Made by a program: the position numbers and the translations under genes. A model generated the notes under the pieces. That model was not told the DNA's origin. It was given only the letters and a program-made list of their open reading frames with translations, and did no database searches. Shown one piece after another: positions 24,110 through 33,508 of a DNA stretch of 64,000 nucleotides (its first letter is position 1; every line of letters starts with the position of its first letter). The DNA comes from Silene latifolia (lineage: Eukaryota; Streptophyta; Magnoliopsida; Caryophyllales; Caryophyllaceae): contig NC_133538.1 of assembly GCF_048544455.1 (NCBI RefSeq), positions 37,697,469 through 37,761,468 of the forward strand, given 5' to 3'.

Positions 24110-24678
24110 ACGGATTTCCCGTCAGTAAAAAAGAAATACTGACGGAAATTCCGTCAGTATTCCTATTTTACTGACGGAATTTCCGTCAGATGTCCACTTC
24201 AGCAGACAATAATTTAAGTGACTGTACACGTCACAATTATTAGCCCACTGACGGAATATCCGTCAGTTTTTTCAAACTACTGACGGAAATTCCGTCAGTG
24301 AGCCAATAATTGTGACAGCCTGTCATTAACACAGGATTCAAATATCTTGGGCCACTGACGGATTTTCCGTCAGGATTTTGAAGAAACTGACGGATATTCT
24401 GTCAATGGGCCAAAATATTTTCCAGCTGTACTCCATTTTTGCATGTGAACCGCAATAACGGAAATCCCGTCAGTTTGATTTAATTACTGACGGAAATTCC
24501 GTCACAGGTTTTTTGGCACCTTTGACTTTGTCAACGCGCCAACAGTTATTGACGGAATGTCCGTCAGGAATAGTTACTGACGGAAATTCCGTCACAAATC
24601 CGTCAGTAACCCGTGTTTTCTGACGGCCTCTTTTTTCCATCGGTAGGGCCGTCACTAACTCGCGTTTTTCTTGTAGTG
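24110..24678. repeat. CACTA right terminal and subterminal repeats
   Basis: Many TGACGGAAATTCCGTCAG-type units in both orientations lead to the terminal inverted repeat ending TTGTAGTG at 24678. Several units have point changes (TCCGTCAA, ATCCCGTCAG). Confidence 0.88.
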
Positions 24679-24681
24679 TTA

Positions 24682-26349
24682 ACTCTCTGGCATGTCAAAC
24701 AACGGGCCACAAACTCAGCTGTTTCTTTCTTCATCCCAGGCCACCAAAACGTGTTCTTCAAATCCTTGTACAGTTTGTCACCACTTGGATGTACTGAATA
24801 TGGTGTACAATGTGCCTCTGTCATGATAGTCTTTTCCAGCTCCTCATCATTAGGGACACACCACCTACCATCGAACCTCAAACTACCATCTGTATGAATA
24901 GAGAATCGAGACACTATCCCTTTCTCTACTCCAGCTCTCCACTCAACCATCTTAGGATCTAAAGCCTGTTTACCTCGAATATCATCATAAAGATCGGTCC
25001 ATGTCACAAATCTCCCACAGCATCCCCTCTCTGCATCATATGTATCCCAAAATTCCCCACCTCATCTCTCAACCTCATCAAAGATAGAGATGTACACAGG
25101 GAGTGTACACTCTTCCTACTCAAAGCATCTGCAACAACATTTGTTTTTCCTTCATGGTAGATAATATCCATGTCATAATCGTCAATCAGCTCCATCCACC
25201 TCCTCTGTCTCATGTTCAACTCCTTTTGAGTGAAGATGTACTTGAGACTCTTGTGATCCGAAAATACCTTAAAGGTCGCCCCATAAAGGTAATGTCTCCA
25301 AATCTTGAAGGCAAACACCACTGCACCCAACTCTAGATCATGTGTAGGGTAGTTCTCCTCATACGGCTTCAATTGCCTAAAAGCATAGGCCATCACCTTA
25401 CCGTTCTGCATCAACACACACCCCAACCCATTCTTTGAGGCATCTGTATAAACCTCAAAGTTCTCGATCCCTTCAGGCAATGCTAAGATAGAAGTTGTGG
25501 TCAAACGCTCCTTTAATGTTTGGAACCCCGTCTCACAACTCTCATCCCAACGAAACCTGTTCTCTTTCCTCATCAAAGCTGTCATAGGTCTAGCTATCTT
25601 GGAGAAATCTTTCACGAACCGTCTGTAGTATCCGGCTAAACCCAAGAAACTCCTGATCTCAGCAACATTCTTTGGTGCTTCCCACTTTGTCACTGCCTCA
25701 ATCTTTGCCGGATCCACAGCTACTCCCTCCTTAGAGATCACATGCCCCAGAAAAGCAAGTTTCTCTAACCAGAACTCACACTTGGACAGCTTAGCATACA
25801 ACGCATGCTCCCTCAAGGTCTGCAACACAATCCTCAGATGCTCCTCATGCTCCTCCTTAGTCTTAGAGTAGTTTAAGATGTGATCGATAAACACCACCAC
25901 AAACTTGTCCAAAAACTGTCTGAAGATTTTGTTCATCAAATCCATAAACACAGCCGGTGCATTAGATAACCCAAACGGCATCACCACATACTCATAATGG
26001 CCATACCTCGACGTGAAAGCTGTCTTTGGTATGTCCACCTCTCTAATCTTCACCTGATGGTACCCCGACCTCAAATCAATCTTGGAAAAGACTGATGCAC
26101 CACTCAACTGATCAAACAGGTCATATATCCTTGGCAAAGGATACTTGTTCTTCACCGTCACTCGGTTCAGCTCCCTGTAGTCTATGCACAACCTCAAACT
26201 CCCATCTTTCTTCTTCACGAAAAGAACTGGTGCTCCCCACGGCGATACACTAGGTCTAATGTATCCCTTCTATATCAGATCATCTAACTGTTTCCTGAGC
26301 TCCTCCATCTCTTTAGGACCCATCCGGTACGGTGCCTTAGAGATTGGCC
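24682..26349 (-). pseudogene. Reverse transcriptase, RNase H and integrase finger of chromovirus 1
   Basis: The RT frame (26218-25004) holds motifs parallel to chromovirus 2 ([34 protein letters not shown]). The active site reads [15 protein letters not shown], so the second catalytic aspartate is histidine. RNase H motifs ([15 protein letters not shown]) follow. A frameshift near 25005 leads to the integrase HHCC finger ([22 protein letters not shown]) up to the CACTA insertion. Upstream, at 26341-26349, the RT linker joins directly to gag at AGATTGGCC; zinc knuckle and most of the protease are gone. Confidence 0.9.
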
Positions 26350-27095
26350 ACCACCCTCACTCTCAGCCTTTCTTTTCTCAACACCCACTCTCTCCTGAGC
26401 CATCTCCACCAACCTCTCAGCTCTCCCAGCCCTCTCATAAGCTTCCTTAACATCAGTAAGGACTCCCACAGGTAGCTTATCTATGATCTTAGGGGTCAAC
26501 CCCCTCTTAAACCTCAACGCCAGGTTCTCCTCACTCAAACCCATGTCCTCAGCATACCTAGAATTCTCATTAAACTGCTTGTAGTACTCAGCAACTGACA
26601 TATCAGATGTCATCTTAAACCCATCAAACTCCTCTCTCAGATTACTCCTCACATGTTCCGGTACAAACTCTTTCCTCATAGCCCTCCGAAACTCTTCATA
26701 AGGTATAGCAGGTAAGCCCTGGTTCGCATACATCTCCCTAGCACTCACCTTCACCTTATCCCACCACTCACCAGCTGCTTCCTTCAGGTAGAATGCAGCT
26801 TGTTCTACTCTCATCTCATCAGGACAATGAACCAGGTCTAATATGTTCTCCATCTCACGATGCCAGTTGTCAAGAAGGTTAGGTTCCCCGGTCCCCTTGT
26901 ACTCTTTTGGGTTAAACCTCGCTATATAGAGGCTGATCTTAGAGTGATCAACCTCCTTATCCTTATCTTTTCCCACTTTCTTTAAGGCCTCCGTTGGAGC
27001 ATCATAAGAGCATCCTGATGCTCCAACATCTTAACGATATCATCTATGTTCATGGTCTCAGCTCTCGCATAAAAAGCATTTCTCTTGGGCGGCAT
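26341..27095 (-). pseudogene. Gag of chromovirus 1, lacking the zinc knuckle
   Basis: Starts at ATG 27095 (MPPKRNAF...). A frame change near 27000 precedes the main frame from 26976. That frame holds LYIARFNPKEYKGTGEPNL, the intact WHREMENILDLVHCPDEMRV region broken in chromovirus 2, EEFRRAMRKEFVPEHVRSN and LRFKRGLTPKIIDKLPVG. It breaks off at AESEGGGQS, where a deletion joins it out of frame to the RT linker. Confidence 0.88.
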
Positions 27096-27173
27096 CTTGA
27101 AACTATATAAGAAAGGGTAGACATAAACATACGCACTAAAACCTCAAAACACGAAAGTGGACTGCCCAGAACA

Positions 27174-27502
27174 AACTCGATCGAGTGTCTAAACATACTC
27201 GATCAAGTAAGAGGCTACTCGATCGAGTGCCCACCATACTCGATCGAGTGCCCCGACATCAGACCCCAAACAGACCTTCTGACCTTTAACATACTCGACC
27301 GAGTAGCCAGGCTACTCGACCGAGTAGCCAGGCTACTCGATCGATTGACCCCCTACTCGATCGAGTGCCCTATGTACTCGATCGAGTACCCAAAAACCAT
27401 CATTCTGGTTATAAAAACGGCAAATACCCACTCGATCGAGTCAGACCCACTCGACCGAGTATCTCACCTACTCGATCAAGTACCCCCTTACTCGATCGAG
27501 TC
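27174..27502. repeat. CGATCG palindrome array in the chromovirus 1 leader
   Basis: Cores at 27178, 27200, 27220 and 27241 (spacing 22, 20, 21, identical to chromovirus 2), then further copies to about 27500, several decayed (CGACCG, CGATCA). One unit around 27297-27335 is duplicated relative to chromovirus 2. Confidence 0.9.
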
Positions 27503-27975
27503 ATGCTAACTCGTAATACTACCCGCATGTTATCTTACATATCCCAACATACTATGCAACTTTATAAACTCGACATATAATATGGTTAAGCATGCATTTC
27601 TACCAAGCTTTTCATATGATCAACAAAACAACTATATCATATTATCAAACGCCTCATAGTAAACAACCAACATGCTTCTTGTTCAAACAACAATTCTATA
27701 TACTTCACCAACCTTTCATGCACAAACTCAACCTTCTACTCCAAACATCCAATAATTACAGTATACATCACCACATTCACATACAAACTAACAAACATCA
27801 CATACGACCTTGACATATACCCCCCCATGTGACCGGTTCAAAATTGTAGGGCGAGTTCGCGACTTTAGGACGTCTCCCAAGCCTTTCCATTAGCTTCAAC
27901 AACCTTTACCCCGGGTTCATTTTAATTGACTCCCTATATTCATTAGATTCATTGGTTACAGGTTTCAGGATCGTC

Positions 27976-27987
27976 GCTCTGATACCA
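27976..27987 (-). promoter_or_regulatory. Primer binding site, initiator tRNA-Met type
   Basis: TGGTATCAGAGC on the minus strand, 3 bases inside the 5' LTR of chromovirus 1. Confidence 0.88.
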
Positions 27988-27990
27988 TTT

Positions 27991-29409
27991 TGTAACACCC
28001 CCATACTCCAAGTGCCTTACCAGGACCACTCAGGTATAAGGATGCTACCATCTCGGTTACCCGAGGCAATGATAATCAAATAGACAATAACGAAACAACA
28101 TTTAAATAGTAATACTTTAACAAAAGGTTACAATCCAAAACCAAAACCAAAATACGAAATACGAATACAAGTTCTCAAAACCAACTGTCTACTGAGTTAA
28201 CTGAAATGTTTATTAAACTACTAAGCTACAGCGGAAGAATTCTATCATCAGACGGTGGCACATCCCAGCTATCCCAGTAACTCGACTCATACCTGCTCAA
28301 TAACTGCTCACCATCCCCGAATGGATCACCACAATTTTTAAAACATTAAACGGGTCGATCTAATCACACAATTTATATAAACCAACAATATAGTAAAACA
28401 AACAAATCAATCATCACGGATATCCTCCGAACACCAAACCCAACTCCACAATCCCGACTACACACTAAAGTGTGTAGCTCACAGAGTGCCCATCGCAACA
28501 GTCACTCCTCGCTCGCCGATGGGGGGGACCGCAGCCGTTCCCACCTAAGCCCCGCTCATCTCCATCAAGCGATAAACCGAAATCCATTAATGTGCACATC
28601 CCTTCTGTGGCTTGTTCCACAGAAGGCGAATCATGGGCGTGAAGCCACTCCCGCAAGTGACTCCACTCAGCCAAGGACGCACCCCGAAGAACACAGATAG
28701 ATACAATCAATCACAACTACTATCAGCAACCAAATCCAACAATCATTACAATACGAGTATGATAATATTCAACAACCACAAAACACCACAACACATCATG
28801 GGACTAATACTGAGTAGGGAAACCCTACCTGGAAAGCACAACACAATCAGACGATCTCACAGCTGATATCAAAACGCTTCCTCTACGAATCCTCCTCCTA
28901 ACATACAAACATATAATCACTACCAATCACAAAATACAACAAAACCCCCAATTCCCAATATTAGGGTTTAACCAACTTTAACGAAATACTAAAAAACGGT
29001 ACATAGATCTTACCCTCGGCGCAAGGATTACAACGGTATAAAGAAAGGTAAAATCCGACCTTCCAAGCTCCGGGATTTGCCAAGAATGCGATTGATGCGA
29101 AGAACGTAGTTTGATTTATCTCTTTGAAAGTAATTAGGTTTTAAAAGTGTTTAAAGAAAAGTGACGGAAGTTATTATATACTTAATCGCATTATTAACAA
29201 AACCCGACAAATCATCCCTCGTAAACCGGCTACTTGATTGAGTAGCTAAGGTACTCGATCGAGTGCCCCCTTACTCGATCGAGTATCTACGTTACTCGAT
29301 CGAGTACCCAACAGGTCAGAAACTATTTTAAACTGCAACTCACCCTTACTCGACAGAGTAAGGCCTACTCGATAGAGTACCCAGAGACTCATAAATCCGT
29401 AGTATTACA
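27991..29409 (-). repeat. 5' LTR of chromovirus 1
   Basis: A 1419-bp LTR matching 5510-6921. The first palindrome of its array is decayed to TACTTGATTGAGTA while its partner LTR keeps TACTCGATCGAGTA. The change is consistent with C-to-T decay at both CpGs. Confidence 0.92.
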
Positions 29410-31281
29410 CTCTCCGCAGCCACCGCAGGGTCCTCGTCCTCGTCCTCCTCCTCCTCAGCAGACTCCGGGTACCCCTCAGCTGGATACCGGTAAAAGGAAG
29501 GTTGTGGCCAACCCTCTGGGATCGGACGGTGTCGCCTCAAGTGGTACTCTTACAGAGGGTGCAAGGTAAGAGCTAAGTCCCTCTCCATATGAGCCTGTCG
29601 CTCTGCAATCTCAAGCAACAAACCGTCACGGCGCCCTTGGTCCATGACCGCGGACGCCACAAAGGGTGGAGGTGGTACGTAAGTAGCCGGAAAAACCGGC
29701 CGTGCCTGTGTCTATTCGGTGGGTGTAGGAGTAGGAGTGGGAGTAGGGGTCGGGATAGGAGTAGCCGTGGAAGGTTGGGTACTCCCTGAAGGTGTGGATC
29801 CCTCTCCAGTCTCAAGTATACGCCGCTTCTTGGTGGCGGGTAAAGTGGGAGGTGGTCGGAGTGAAAGGTGGTAGGCCAGTGGAGGTGGCAGTCGGTCGCC
29901 CTGGCGACAGTAGGCAAAGGGGCTAGACGGGGGAGAGTGTCACAAGGTAGGTCTACTGACAAGGAACCGTCTATCTTCCATGTCTGGTAGTCTGGGGTCA
30001 GCCAATGCTTTGAGAAAGCATGGCATCCAGACTCAGAAACCTCTCTCCCTCGAGGTACTGCAAGTCACGAGGCCAGACGGGGAAGAGAGAACGGGCAAGA
30101 ATGGTGGCTATGCCACCGCAGGCAACAGATCCCGTCTCCTTCAGCCCCTGGGCCTAAAAGTACTGGGCGGTCAAGTAGGCAATGTTGAGGGTAAAAGGAC
30201 CCTCACAGTCAACGTTCTGGTAACCGCCCAGGATGGAGAGCTCGGTGTTTGTGATGTTGTTCGGCTCATTTCGGCCGAAGATGGTGCTCCCCATCAACCT
30301 AAGAGAGTAACGGGCAGGGGGAAGGTGGACCTGTGCGAGCTTTCGCTCGGGAAAGGTGGTCTGGGCCAAGGTCCTCCAAAGCTGACGGATGACCCTCCTA
30401 GGGGCGGTAGCGTCGCCCGTAGAGGAAAGGCCAAGTCTGCGACCAAACTCCTCCAAAGTCATCGGAAAATTCCGATTGAACAACCGGAAAGACACCGAAG
30501 AAGTAGTAGGGGCAGCGTCGTGTGCCCCGGAGGAGAAGGTGAAGGAGCTGAGGAACTCAAGACTCAGCTCCAGAAAGGTACGGTCGCTCATAGTGAGGAG
30601 TCCGGCCATCCCCCTGCCCCGTAGAAGCTCACAAACAGACTCGTAGATGCCGAGTCTCTCAAGTGCCGGTTTATCTAAAAACCGGAAAGGTACAAACTCA
30701 CATCCTAGGAGGTGATAAAACCTCTTACGATGTACATCGTTAATAAAAATTACATGCGGATAGTCGGGGTGAGAGTCGAGGGAGGTGTCCCCTCGGACCG
30801 TAACCGTGCTAGAAGGAGAAGCAGCTGAAGTGGAGGGAGCGGCAGAAGTAGAGGTAGCAGGAGCTGGTGTAGAACGGTAACATCCACGACCTCGGCCCCG
30901 GCCTCTAGAACCCAAAGTAGAAGCTCGTGCAGTGACGGTGTAAGGAACTACGGCTGCTCTAAAGGCAGCTGCAACTGTAGGCGAGTCCACCACAGATGTA
31001 AAAACGGCGGCTGGAGTAGATGTTGTGGCTGTTGTGGCCACCACTGACGAAGAAAGACTAGCAGCAGTGCTAGTAGTGGTGGTGGCCATAACGGAAATGG
31101 CAGCCGAAACAGAGCTAGCAGCAGTGCTAGCTGGCGCAAAGACAGTACCGGCAGCGGAAACTAAGAACACAGAGGTGCTGGCCGGTGCGGAGACGATAGT
31201 AGCAGCAGGGACTACTGTCTCAGACAGAGACAAAGATGGACTAGCAGAAGAACTCGACGACGGCATCGAACTAGAATCCAT
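29410..31281 (-). pseudogene. Athila-type late ORF (ATHILA ORF1-like, env position)
   Basis: The frame starts at ATG 31281 (MDSSSMPSSSSSASPS). About 140 residues are Ser/Ala/Thr/Val-rich. A conserved domain follows, with HVIFINDVHRKRFYHLLGCE, LERLGIYESVCELLRGRGM and FNRNFPMTLEEFGRRLGL, resembling the plant ATHILA retrotransposon ORF family (PF03078-like). A TAG at 30154-30156 interrupts it. The frame then continues to an acidic end (AEEEEDEDEDPAV) that joins 5509-5403 across the chromovirus insertion. In Athila elements this ORF sits in the position of a retroviral env gene, 3' of pol. Here it follows gag-protease directly because pol is absent. Function is unknown. Confidence 0.75.
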
Positions 31282-32624
31282 CCTGAATAAAAAGGGTAGG
31301 GGAATTTGATAAGGGTGACAGTTAAACAGCATGAAAATAAGCAAGAAACTCCCCTAACCAGTCGAATTTTTCGACTTACAGCACAAAATTTTCCCAATTT
31401 TCCTCAAAAATTTCAAATTAAAGATATGTAAACAGCGATAGGGAACGGGGTAGCAAGCATCAACAGCAGTAATTAAGCAACAAATGAGATAAAGTAAGCA
31501 TGAAAGCATGAAAACCCAGTTGACAGCATGAAAACCCCGTCTGACAGTCGAAAAATTTCGACTATAAGGATCCCTTAATGCAAATCTCGCGCAAAATTCG
31601 AATTTAAACGTGTTAAAGTAATGAGGAAAGGGGATTGATCATCAAGTAAGGTAAAGAAAGGCGTGAATGACAAAGATAAGTCAAAAACTCGATCAACAAT
31701 GAATTTCGAAACCCTAATTTCAATTTACCTCATAAAATGCGAAATAAAAGAATTTAAAATGCAATGAGGTGAAGGAATCACTTACTTGATGAGAATGAAC
31801 CTACAAATTGCAATTAATCTTCAAATAACAAGCAAAAAAGGCGATTTTTTTGATTGAAAACCGCAAACCCTAATCCCACTATTAAACCGTGTAAAATGGC
31901 ACAAATCAAGGGGAAAATAAGGGGCTTTGAACGATTAATTAGCAAGCAACAAGATGTAGGTGGCGGATTTGGTATGAGGGCAAGAAAAATGGGGATTTGG
32001 GGATGTTTTTTTTATCGCAAATAGGGGAAGGAGACGAAAAATTGGGGAATAATGAATTAGGAATCAAAAATAGAGGAGTTAAAGGAAAACTCCATGCGTC
32101 TCTTGCGTTTTCACTCGATCGAGTGGTTTAGAACTACTCGATCGAGGACTTTATGAATCCATCTACTCGATCGAGTAGAAATTTACTCGATCGAGAACTC
32201 CCCATTTGTGCTTTACTCGATCGACTGAACTGGAATCACTCGATCAACCTCATTTCACTCGATCGAGTACAAAAAGTACTCGATCGAGCTCTTTTCTCGT
32301 GTAAGCTCTTTAATTCGTCATTCTTCCTTTGAACTTGCGTAAAAATTCCCCAAACCTGCATAAAAACACGTGCAACAATATCCCAAAATACCAAATACGC
32401 AAAGTAACAGTCTATAGTCTTAAATCTATGCTAAAAATTGTCTAAAAACTAATTGTCCTAATTAAAAGCAATAAAAGAAATTCAACGGAAAATACAAAAA
32501 TTGTTTATACAAGGTGTTACACGGGGCATTTCCCCGCTCACTTCCCAAAGCAATTCAGTAGCCCCACGAAGGGCTCCTGACTGGAGGACGTCACCTCAGC
32601 AACATTGATCGTCCTTTTCAGCTT
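31282..32624 (-). other. Spacer of the Athila-like element with CGATCG array
   Basis: No gene. Palindrome cores at 32116, 32139, 32168, 32188, 32218, 32241, 32260 and 32281 give spacings of 23, 29, 20, 30, 23, 19 and 21 bp. This is where reverse transcriptase and integrase would be in a complete Athila. Confidence 0.75.
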
Positions 32625-33323
32625 TCATGAGCTTGAACTTGGATCATTCGGAGGAGAATAGTTCACATCCACATATGCTCGAACTTTTCTCACCCTCGCT
32701 CCTTTCTCACCGGCTGTAACACTATCACTCCCAACTTGACTGACGTTAATTGCACAGTGCCCTTTGACAGCTCCCTCATTGTTTTCATCTGTACCTGCAG
32801 CAAGGAAAACAGACGAACTTTCCTCCTTTTTGTTCTCTATCTGAGGCGGAGGGGTAACAATAGCAGCACAATACTCCAAATTTTCATTTGGAGTGTCAAT
32901 AATAGGGTCAATAGAAGAGAGAGCATTGCAAGGCTGAGCTTGCATGGGAGCCTTCTGGAACTTAGACTGATGGAATATTAGCTCCTCGTCCCCAACCTGA
33001 AAGGTCAACGTCTTACCCCTGACGTCTATTACTGCACGGGCAGTAGACAAAAATGGTCTCCCTACAATAATAGGGGTATGTGCATCTTCGGGGATGTCTA
33101 AAACGACGAAGTCAATGGGAATAAAGAACCTCCCGATCTTCACAGGTACGTCTTCTATTACACCTAGTGGTCGTGATATGCTACGGTCGGCCATCTGAAC
33201 AGTCATGTTGGTGCAATTAAACTTTGTCAAACCAAGTCTCTTAGCTAGAGACAACGGTACGACACTTACGCTAGCGCCTAGATCGCATAACGCGTTATCA
33301 ATCAGTGGGTACCGATATGACAC
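32625..33323 (-). CDS. Aspartic protease of the Athila-like element
   Basis: Retropepsin-like domain: YPLIDNALCDLGASVSVVPL carries the catalytic aspartate in DLGAS, and VVLDIPEDAHTPIIVGRPFL supplies the hydrophobic G-R-P-F element near the end of the fold. Length and motifs fit plant Ty3 proteases (about 100-120 residues) with a poorly conserved C-terminal extension. The listed start is a GTG and not a real initiator; the domain belongs to a gag-protease polyprotein whose frame is interrupted at about 33340-33500. No reverse transcriptase follows the protease. Confidence 0.85.
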   Translation of the reverse strand: MSYRYPLIDNALCDLGASVSVVPLSLAKRLGLTKFNCTNMTVQMADRSISRPLGVIEDVPVKIGRFFIPIDFVVLDIPEDAHTPIIVGRPFLSTARAVIDVRGKTLTFQVGDEELIFHQSKFQKAPMQAQPCNALSSIDPIIDTPNENLEYCAAIVTPPPQIENKKEESSSVFLAAGTDENNEGAVKGHCAINVSQVGSDSVTAGEKGARVRKVRAYVDVNYSPPNDPSSSS

Positions 33324-33508
33324 GGAATCGAAAAACTACCCGGGTCTGACTATTTAGGAGGTAACTTATTCTGAACTAGGGCCGACCCCACCTCAGTCAA
33401 GGCTACCGTCTCATTATCACTAATATGCCTCTTACGTGATAAAATTTCATTCATAAATTTAAGGTAAGAGGGTACCTGTGTCAGCAGTTCGGCGAATGGT
33501 ACAGTGAC

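Larger units (their letters stand above)
8296..24678 (-). mobile_element. CACTA (En/Spm-type) DNA transposon, third layer
   Basis: The ends are CACTACAACGAAAACGCG at 8296 and the inverted CACTACAAGAAAAACGCG at 24678. They are flanked by the 3-bp duplication TTA (8293-8295 and 24679-24681). Many TGACGGAAATTCCGTCAG-type subterminal repeats lie inside both ends. The element encodes a TNP2-type transposase and a second En/Spm-type protein on the minus strand. It is itself split by an LTR retrotransposon at 15018-23339; without that it is about 8.06 kb, a normal size for an autonomous CACTA. It landed within the integrase gene of chromovirus 1. Confidence 0.93.
5510..29409 (-). mobile_element. Tekay/Del-like chromovirus 1 (second layer), interrupted by a CACTA element
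   Basis: A minus-strand Ty3 retrotransposon flanked by CTCTC duplications. Its LTRs (27991-29409 as 5', 5510-6921 as 3') start TGTAACACC and end ATTACA. The primer binding site matches initiator tRNA-Met. Gag, reverse transcriptase, RNase H and integrase remnants and a chromodomain are present. The integrase is split by the CACTA element at 8296-24678; without it the element is about 7.5 kb. Coding capacity is destroyed: a deletion removes the zinc knuckle and most of the protease, and both reverse transcriptase and integrase have lost catalytic residues. Confidence 0.92.

Noticed and set aside
29980..30624. 214-residue plus-strand frame
   Set aside because: It is the antisense shadow of the Athila-type late ORF, which has homology and continues across the insertion.
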